The notes under the pieces are model-generated. The model saw only the letters and a list, made by a program, of their open reading frames with translations. It did no database searches and was not told the DNA's origin. A DNA stretch of 64,000 nucleotides, taken from positions 186,001-250,000 of the forward strand of contig JARGXX010000026.1 of the NCBI GenBank assembly GCA_030374765.1. The letters are read 5' to 3'. Both the position numbers and the translations under genes were made by a program. This document shows positions 57,215 to 64,000 of this stretch, in pieces (positions within the stretch are counted from its first letter, which is position 1; each line of letters opens with the position of its first letter). The stretch comes from Agarophyton chilense. Its lineage: Eukaryota > Rhodophyta > Florideophyceae > Gracilariales > Gracilariaceae.

Positions 57215-58205
57215 ATGTCGAAGTACGGAGTTGTGTCAACCATTTCGGCGCCTAGGCTGGAGAGTTTTACACAGCCGAACATGATCAAATTTGAAGTGGA
57301 GAAGGCTGCGTATAAGGAATATATCGCTGACCTTAACCAGAGTCGCGCTACTGTAGAGCACATCCAACCAGCCACGATTCAACAGTGCGTCAAACCGGAA
57401 ATGCTACACAATTTGTGCATCTTCGGAGAAATAGATGGCGCGAGCACAGTCGAGAACGCGACTGACGAAATGGTGAAGAACTGGTTTGAAAATGCTCTCA
57501 AAGAAGCTCCGAAGAACCTGGCGCAACGCGTACAGACATCAATGGATGCAGTGAAGTACCGAACATGTCCCAGGGACCCAGGTGGAGCTGTTAGAAAATT
57601 TGTCGTGAACATAGTCATTTATTTGGACAGAAACAATGCATCGAATGTCGTGAAAGATCAAGAAATCTGCATGACGATCATCCCTAAGCCAATCAATCGC
57701 GTAAAACCTGCCGAGCTACGTATTCGTTTACTGAACGAGTAGTCATACTGGACAGCCGCACAGAAGGCAAGCATATCCGATTTTATGAAACGCGCCAGCG
57801 TTCTTGCCGCGCAGATAAAACGAAGACATGAGGGCGACGGAGGAAACGTTTCGAAGAAGAGTGAACCCGAAGATATGGAGCGCGGTCGCAAACGTTCGAA
57901 GCGAGATTCATTGAACTCAAGACCACAGAAAACCGCCATAGACGGTACTATGTGGACTAGGCCTTTCCTGAACAATAAGTGCGGCAAGAAACACCGAATC
58001 CGAGACTGTAGTATTACCTCCGCCGAAGAATGGAAGCAGCTTCTGGAATATTTCTTTGCAGAGAAGCGGGGAAGAAGAGCATCAAAGTCGCTCGTTTCTC
58101 AAGCCATTCGAGCATCAATGGAAGGTACAACATTTCACTCGACGAACGAGTCGCAGCAGTCGCAATGGGAGACTATGGTGCCGACTGTAGTGCTATATCA
58201 AGGGA
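57215..58205 (+). pseudogene. Gag with zinc knuckle, family 3
   Basis: The first 176 residues from the ATG at 57215 are open (KFEVEKAAYKEYIADLNQS, AQRVQTSMDAVKYRTCPRD). A second part carries a KRSKRDS basic stretch and a zinc-knuckle remnant (KCGKKHRIRDCSIT, about 57980). Protease follows. Fossil. Confidence 0.75.
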
Positions 58206-58521
58206 CTTGATGAAGCAAGTCAATACCGGAAGCAACTTGGAAGTCATTGATCTCCTTGAAACCATCGAACTCGAGACTGCTGTCGACAGCACTGAAGAAG
58301 CCCCAATCGTGTTCAAACCAAAGCAGAAGGTGGCCATGTCGCTAGTTCTAACCCTGCCCAGGACCAAGATGCCTATACTTTTGCATGGAGTCGAGTTCTT
58401 CATTACGGATCAGAGTATGAAAGAGGTGATTCTTGGACGCCCCCCTGCTCAATGCAATAGGATTCAATCTACACGACCACCTCGGGAAGGTGGGCCCGAC
58501 GATCAACGGTATGCGTATTAG
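58030..58521 (+). pseudogene. Aspartic protease, family 3
   Basis: GDYGADCSAISRDLM carries a D-x-G-A-D active site and EVILGRPP the late strand typical of gypsy proteases. Open over the whole domain. Fossil. Confidence 0.75.
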
Positions 58522-58693
58522 CCGCGTCGGTGTACCTACTGGGAACGGTAACTACCGTGGTGTATCCTACAAAGACACAGAGGAAGACCCAATTGAACCC
58601 CCGGAACACCTCACGGCTTGATTCGGAATCGACGACCCCAATGAAATCGATAAAGCTCTCGCTTCCCTGCAGGAGGAAGCCCGGAAAAACGGG

Positions 58694-59464
58694 ATGAGTA
58701 ATGAGGGACTTCGCGAGCTGAGGAGAATACTATGCGATTATCGATCAATCCTTCGCATAAAGCTCGGCCCCGATCCACCCGCCAAAGTGTGCCCATTGGA
58801 GATCGAACTGCGCCCTGGAGCCAAACCAATCCGCTGCCCTCAGAGGCGGTACGCGCAGAATCAGCGAGTTTTCATCAGTCACACGATCAAGCAGCTGGAA
58901 AAAATCGGTGCAGTGTATAGGAATCCAGCAGCCAAGTGGGCCAGTACCGCCCTGGCTGTACCGAAGCCCGGGACTGACAAACTGCGCTTCACAGTCGACC
59001 TCCGCTCCGTAAATTCCAAGACCATACCCATGCAGTCGGCAATGCCACATCTCGATTCGAAGCTACAGGAGTGCGGAGGCTCGAAAGTGTGCGCCAACAT
59101 GGATTTCTGCCACGGGTATTGGCAGTTCGCACTATCTCCTGACTCGCAGGAACTCATGTCTATCCAGACACCGCTGGGCATATATTCGCCACGACGTATT
59201 CTGCAGGGAGGTACAGACTCGGGAAACCATTTCCAAGCTTGCACCCAGACTGCCTTTGCGGAAGAAGTGCCCAACCTCATTCAGTGGATAGATGACTTCC
59301 TGCTACACGCAAAAGATGAGGGCGAACTTTTGGTCGCCATCGAGAAGTTTTTAGCAGTATGCCACCGATTTGGTTTCCGACTAAACCCAAAGAAGAGTCA
59401 TTTTTTTTCAAAAAACAGTGACGTTCTGTGGACGTATCATCTCAGAGGTTGGAGAACAGTATGA
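58694..59464 (+). pseudogene. Reverse transcriptase, family 3
   Basis: A long open stretch with LRFTVDLRSVNSKTIPMQSA, NMDFCHGYWQFALSPDSQE, PRRILQGGTDSGNHFQ and IQWIDDFLLHAKDEGEL (active-site IDD). The HGYWQ and SQE context separates this lineage clearly from families 1 and 2 (LDANSGYWQI). Fossil. Confidence 0.9.
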
Positions 59465-59548
59465 ACCACGTTCAGTCAAGGTTCTCATCGACATGAAGCC
59501 CCAAACACCGCAAGTGAGCTACAGCAACTGCTCTGCGCTACTAGTTGG

Positions 59549-60646
59549 ATGCGTACGTCTATCCCAGACTACGCCAAGATAGTAGAGCCATTGCAAGATC
59601 TCATGGAAGAGATGTACAAGGAAGCAGGGTCACGAAAGAAGAGTGCAGTAAGGAAATTCAGCGTAGTTGAAAAACAGAACCCCACGCACCAGGTCGCGCT
59701 TAACGATATCAAACGCCATCTAATATCTGCAACAAAACTGTCCTATCCAAAAGAAGGACACACTCTCTGCCTGTTCACCGACGCTTATGAAACCCACTGG
59801 GCCGCAATTCTCACCCAGATCCCGCAAGAGCATCGCAAACTCGACCTTGGGAACCAGAACCATGGGCCCCTCGCATTCCTTTCTGGAGCGTTCCGCAGCG
59901 TCGCAGAGCACTGGAGCACCCCATAAAAGGAAGGATTCGCCATCGTCGAGGCTATGAGTAAGCTGGACTATCTCGTATCCGGTCGGACGGTCTCGATTTT
60001 CACGAACCACGCAAACCTCGTCAATATGTACGACCCGTACGGAAGAAACCCTGGCACACCACGCCACACGGCTAGCAATCTGATGAGATGGGTAATGAAG
60101 CTCAACGGTTTCAGGTACGTCATACAGCACCTACCGGGGGAACGGAATATTTGGGCTGAAATGATGACACGTTGGGCCGTAAAAAGTCCTGACAAAGTCA
60201 AAGTAGCCACTCTGAGGGCATGCAAGACTGTTCTCATGGCGCCAATAAGCCCCGAACTGAAGCCGGAACTCGACTGGCCCAACCTCAAAGACCTGGAGAA
60301 CTCACAACGTAGCAGTCCAGAGAAGCCACCCACCAGTTTTAAGCACAATCAAGGCATTTGGCGAAACAGTTCAGGGCGTATATGGGTACCGAAGTCAGAC
60401 AAACTGTGCAAGCTAAGAGTTTTGATCGCAGCACACACCGGATACACAGGACACAGAGCAAAGGTAGAGACAAAGGCAAACATCGAAAGACATTTCTGGT
60501 GGGATTGTATGGACAAAGATGTGAAGGACTTCGTGGCATCCTGTATCCACTGCCTCGCTAGTCACTCAGGATTTATCGTGCCAAGGCCTCTTGGGTCTGC
60601 GATCCACGCTACGAGAACCAACGAAGTAATCCATTTCGACTACTGA
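59549..60646 (+). pseudogene. RNase H and integrase N-terminus, family 3
   Basis: LCLFTDAYETHWAAILTQI and IVEAMSKLDYLVSGRTVSIF mark RNase H; HTGYTGHRAKVETKANIERH with FVASCIHCLASH gives the HHCC module of integrase; HLPGERNIWAEMMTRWAV is the tether segment. Fossil. Confidence 0.85.
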
Positions 60647-60685
60647 TATATTGGAAAAGGAGAGAAACATCACATCTACGTTCTG

Positions 60686-61609
60686 GTGATCAAAGACGAC
60701 TTTTCTGGCTACCTATGGCTCGTACCGACAACCGAAGCAACGGCTGAAGTAACCGCTGAACTGCTTACAAAATGGTTCGCCGCTTTCGGAACGTGGAGGA
60801 TATGGGTGTCCGATCAAGCCAGCCATTTTAAGAACACAGTGACACGTAGTCTCAAGGATCATTTGCCCACTCAGCATCATTTCACACTGGCCTACGCACC
60901 ATGGAGCAACGGTACAGTCGAGATAGTGTGCAGAGAGCTTGAAAGAGCGGCAAGAGCACTACTGTCAGAGTTTCAGCTTCCATTCGCCTCATGCACCAGT
61001 GTGATGTCACTGGTGCAGTCAGCACTGAACAACTCTCCATTGAAGCAATTGAAGAATCGAGGTCCAATCGAAGTATTTACCGGGCTGAAGCAGGACGGCC
61101 CATTCGCCGGACTCACTGAACGCAAAGAAGAGTTGGAAACTGTGTCCATCAACGAGGCACAGATTAGGAAATTGCGAGAATTCGACCGGTGCAGAGAAGC
61201 AATGGAACGCATGCACCAAGACGCTGCCATGGCTTCTAGCAAGAAACGCAAAGCAGCGGTAAAATCACACAACCGGAAAACGGGAGTACGAAAGGTGAAC
61301 TTTTCTGAGGGCGATTTTGTGTTGAAAGGATTGCTACAGAAGAAAATGAAAAAGAAACTCTCGCTACACTGTACAGGTCCGTATCGAGTGACAAGCTGCA
61401 ATGGCGAATACATCTTCGAAGTTGAACAGTTACTTTCAGGAAATAAGGAGCTAGTGCACGGCCGTGGGTTGAAGTTTTTCCGAAACAAGAATTTTTTCAA
61501 ATCACCGAAGAACTTCAAAATTACCTCTCTTATCAAGACAACGAACTACTGGTGGTCGAAGAGTTCAAGGATATCAGAAAAGAAGACGGAAAACTGGACA
61601 TCTTGGTAA
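60686..61609 (+). pseudogene. Integrase core and C-terminus, family 3
   Basis: A 307-residue open stretch with the core (IKDDFSGYLWLVPTTEA, WVSDQASHFKN, YAPWSNGTVEIVCRELERA) and an SH3-like tail (GDFVLKGLLQKK, GPYRVTSCNGEYIFEV). Fossil. Confidence 0.9.
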
Positions 61610-61755
61610 AATGGAAAGGCTTTGAGGACAACGAAACCGACTGGATCTCATTGGAAAGCCTACAGCACGACGTACCAGACTTGGTGAAGAAATATCTGGA
61701 ACACGTCAGGAAAGACGGTACAACACGACAGAAGAGAATGTTCAAATCTTTATGA
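61530..61755 (+). pseudogene. Chromodomain, family 3
   Basis: FKDIRKEDGKLDILVKWKGF, then ETDWISLESLQHDVPDLVKK, is a canonical chromodomain (three aromatic-rich strands and a C-terminal helix). It closes pol about 45 bases before the 3' LTR. It would steer integration towards methylated histone tails. Confidence 0.9.
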
Positions 61756-61798
61756 CCAACCTTCCATATTCCTTTCGAAGAATTGGTCATAGGGGGAC

Positions 61799-62168
61799 TG
61801 TTGACCACCCACGAGCACACCTGGGATGCGTAGGTGCATCCCAAAGCAGGGTGCTGCGGAACTGGGATGAAATGCGCAACTGCCGCCCAGAGTGGACTGT
61901 AGTCTGGATTGAGATGCGGGCGTTTGGAGTGCGTAGGACTTCGAAGTAGACAGCTGCTGGACGACAGAGACACCTACGCAGCGCACGCATCATAGAAAAC
62001 CCAGAAGCGCAACCCACGAGCTGGTACTGGAACACCACAGAGTACTATATAATAAAGAATACCAGACTCTTCCAAAGAGTCTGGGGGCATCCGACACAAC
62101 GCGGAACTTCTCTTGGTACCCAAACTTTTGCTTCAAGTGCGACCAGCGCGAATCGCGACACCTCAACA
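61799..62168 (+). repeat. 3' LTR, family 3
   Basis: It begins TGTTGACCACCC and ends CCTCAACA; followed by the target duplicate GACCC. Confidence 0.95.
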
Positions 62169-62173
62169 GACCC

Positions 62174-63150
62174 CATTCATTCTCGACTCGTGCACCCACC
62201 CCATCCATGTCGCGCAACCCCATCTCGCGATGAAACAGGAACCAGATCATCTAACAATCATTTCTAATGGCTCCCTGTTGTCCATCACACACCAGCTAAA
62301 GCTCTATCACAACTGAGAGTAAAATACTCCATATCGCCGCAATAAACCCTCTAGCATCCCGGAAAACTCCTCTCCGTCCACAGTTTCATCCACTACGATG
62401 ACATTACCTTTACGCAAACGAAAGCCGTCTTTCACTACCGCGTACGCCTTCTACTAGCCATCCTCACCGCCCGTTACCAAGACCGCCTATATCGCTACAT
62501 TCCCCAACCCCACGCCCACACATAACGCACAATCCTTCGACACCACACCATCAATAAACACGCCCTACAAACCACCTCCCGCAGCGTCCACCAACCAAGC
62601 ACATACCGCCTTTGACACAGCCCAAGACGCTCAACTCATAAATATCTCCACTTCCGCCTAAATCTTACACGCTCCGCACAACTTCACAACACGCGCGCCC
62701 CAACCGGCGACTCAGCTCAGCTCAGAAGAAACTTACCAACTGGCACCTATGTCTTGGATAAGTAGAACCGCGTTTCATCGCTACCACGGCCAAATACGGT
62801 CTTCTACCCAACCTTCTAGCAATACTCCAACAATACACTCCGAAAATTATATGCACAGAATGGATTAAAGGCAAAACGTCAGCTCCCGCACATGAACCCA
62901 CCACTCACTGCAACCAGCGGCGACAAAGCATCTCCTTTGACGTATAAGGACCACCCACAGCACCCTTCCGCCACAAAAGCCGTTATTTCATCACCATCCT
63001 GGACACTGCCACACGCTACGTCTGTTAGACTTCCTTAACAACCGCTCACAAATCCCAAATACCCTCATTACTGCTTCCAGCACTCCGCCTAAAAATGTGG
63101 TCAGTACCCCCAGCTCGTCATCTCAGAAAACTCGAAATGATACGTGTCCC
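62174..63150 (+). pseudogene. Protease and integrase remnants of the copia-like element
   Basis: ILDSCTHPIH followed some 30 residues later by IISNGSLLSITH mirrors the copia protease active site and the segment after it. The integrase core is suggested by RYFITILDTATRYVC at about 62970. The rest is eroded. Fossil. Confidence 0.5.
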
Positions 63151-63157
63151 ACTATGT

Positions 63158-63602
63158 ATTAAGGAGCAACGATTAAGGCTGAGTCTTGTAAGCCGCTAGG
63201 GCCTGAGGTATGTTACAGACACCATGTGGACTGGCCGACCTCAGCTGGGCAAATTTAGATAATTATTTTATTTTATTTAGAGTGATAGAATAGCCTTACA
63301 GTGCAAGGGAGATCCCATCGCCTCGTCATTGATATTTACTAGGCCCAAGTGACGCTTCTCCCTTAGAATCCCCTAGACACCATTAGGATACTGAACTACC
63401 CCCTTTGGTACATTAGTTTCACCAATTGGTCTTCAAGCCATTGTTTCCGTTGCTCTGACCTGTAGGACTACGCAGTAAACGAACGCCCATTGCACAAGGT
63501 ACTCTGGGAGAGCCGCAGTCAAGGATACGGGCCTTAAAAACCGCTCTCCCACGCTACCACCGGTCGAGACCCGTAAGCTGACCCACCAGTCATTTCATTA
63601 CA
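63158..63602 (+). repeat. Family-2 LTR, solo or start of an element leaving the window
   Basis: The reverse complement matches the LTRs at 29685-30129 and 38417-38861 over about 445 bases, including GGGTCTCGACCGGTG and CCTACAGGT-type blocks, with clearly more divergence. The A-box-like TAGCGTGGGAGAGCGG is kept and the B-box is degraded. Its sense orientation is plus. Whether an internal region follows at 63603-64000 is undecided, because no family-2 Gag start is visible there. Confidence 0.7.
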
Positions 63603-64000
63603 CTATTTGGAAAAGTAGCTCAGCATCCAAGGCATCTAGTTCCGGCCCACCACACCATATACCTGTGGTGAAACGCCCTCGGCGATATTCTGGTCTCGGA
63701 TACTCATAAGTCGATATTGATACTCCCGTGGGGGATGCTCTACTTATGCGAGGAAAGTTGTAGGATTTTGGCGCTATGGTAATGTAGTATATTTAGAAAG
63801 CTATGACCCTCGCTATAATAGGTCCCCACATGAGAAGAACATTAATTAGTGAAGGACAATGCCCTCCAAGGGGGTTTCTTCGCAGGATTTAGAGGTTTCG
63901 CTCGCTTGAGGAATAGCTTGGGCTATGACAAGCTATACCGCTATTGCGTGCTGACGGCCGGTTAGGACCGGAAGTTCACACTGGTGGAACACGTGAACTG
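63603..64000. other. Right edge, nothing recognised
   Basis: No open frame of note, and no similarity to the family-2 leader or Gag that I could see. Confidence 0.35.

Larger units (their letters stand above)
56794..62168 (+). mobile_element. Chromodomain Ty3/gypsy element with intact ends (family 3)
   Basis: Two LTRs (371 and 370 bp, TGTTGACC...TCAACA), 5-bp target duplication GACCC (56789-56793 and 62169-62173), a purine tract (AGGGGGAC, 61790-61797) before the 3' LTR, and gag, protease, RT, RNase H, integrase and chromodomain in order on the plus strand. The LTRs differ at about 18 of 370 positions by hand count (near 95% identical), so it is the youngest retroelement in the window. It looks structurally complete, with a handful of breaks. 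The RT style resembles chromoviral elements I associate with oomycetes and some algae. Confidence 0.95.
56017..63150 (+). mobile_element. Copia-like retrotransposon, interrupted by a chromodomain gypsy element
   Basis: The left part (56017-56788) carries a Gag-like protein. The right part (62174-63150) carries a protease-like FILDSCTHPIH with the following SNGSLLSITH segment, and an integrase-core-like segment (RYFITILDTATRYVC, about 62970-63020). Both parts share a strongly C/A-rich base composition unlike their neighbours. The intervening 56794-62168 element duplicated GACCC on insertion. The right part is heavily decayed and RT is not visible before the LTR at 63158. Fossil, many breaks. 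Confidence 0.6.

Overview
The window is eukaryotic and consists almost entirely of transposable-element remains. I found no host gene I could name, no rRNA, no complete tRNA, no CRISPR array and no operon structure. The mixture (Ty3/gypsy with and without chromodomains, Ty1/copia, MULE, PIF/Harbinger, pogo-like, a LINE with RNase H) fits a heterochromatic or gene-poor region of a protist-grade genome. The Gag and RT flavours remind me of florideophyte red algae (Chondrus-like) or oomycetes. That is an impression from memory and not a demonstrated placement.

Layout, left to right. 1-1657 (-): Gag and protease end of an LTR element that runs off the left edge. 2377-5142 (+): decayed MULE transposase. 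6118-13240 (+): LTR, gag and pol of an old Ty3/gypsy element (family 1). 13240-16700: foreign block carrying a Gag-like acidic protein on the - strand. 17240-20952: 3' part and 3' LTR of a family-1 element. 20953-22139: transposon scrap with a Ulp1-type protease and a PHD-like finger. 22140-26483: second, 5'-truncated family-1 copy with its 3' LTR. 27522-44566: what I read as one roughly 3-kb PIF/Harbinger transposon split by two later insertions, a Ty3/gypsy element at 29685-38861 (-) and a Ty1/copia element at 39500-44247 (-). 45833-46680: possible Tc1/mariner scrap. 47010-50077 (-): LINE. 50555-52454 (+): Ser/Asp/Glu-rich tandem-repeat coding sequence. 54039-55010 (-): pogo-like transposase. 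56017-63150 (+): a copia-like element interrupted by a fairly young chromodomain gypsy element at 56794-62168 with a GACCC target duplication. 63158-63602 (+): another LTR of the 29685-38861 family.

The most interesting observation is a third coding region in the gypsy elements, lying between the end of pol and the 3' LTR on the opposite strand to gag-pol. It occurs in both family-1 copies (17927-20232 and 23459-25649, - strand, elements on +) and in the 29685-38861 element (30321-31532, + strand, element on -). The antisense products of the two families share a recognisable block (GT-[QE]-[FY] followed by an acidic helix and a VWY motif) and a similar C-terminal helical region, so the antisense gene appears to be an inherited part of this lineage.

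Older elements are interrupted by younger ones at least three times, so the window can be read as an insertion history. LTR retroelements are described here as fossils: family, boundaries, parts and approximate state only.
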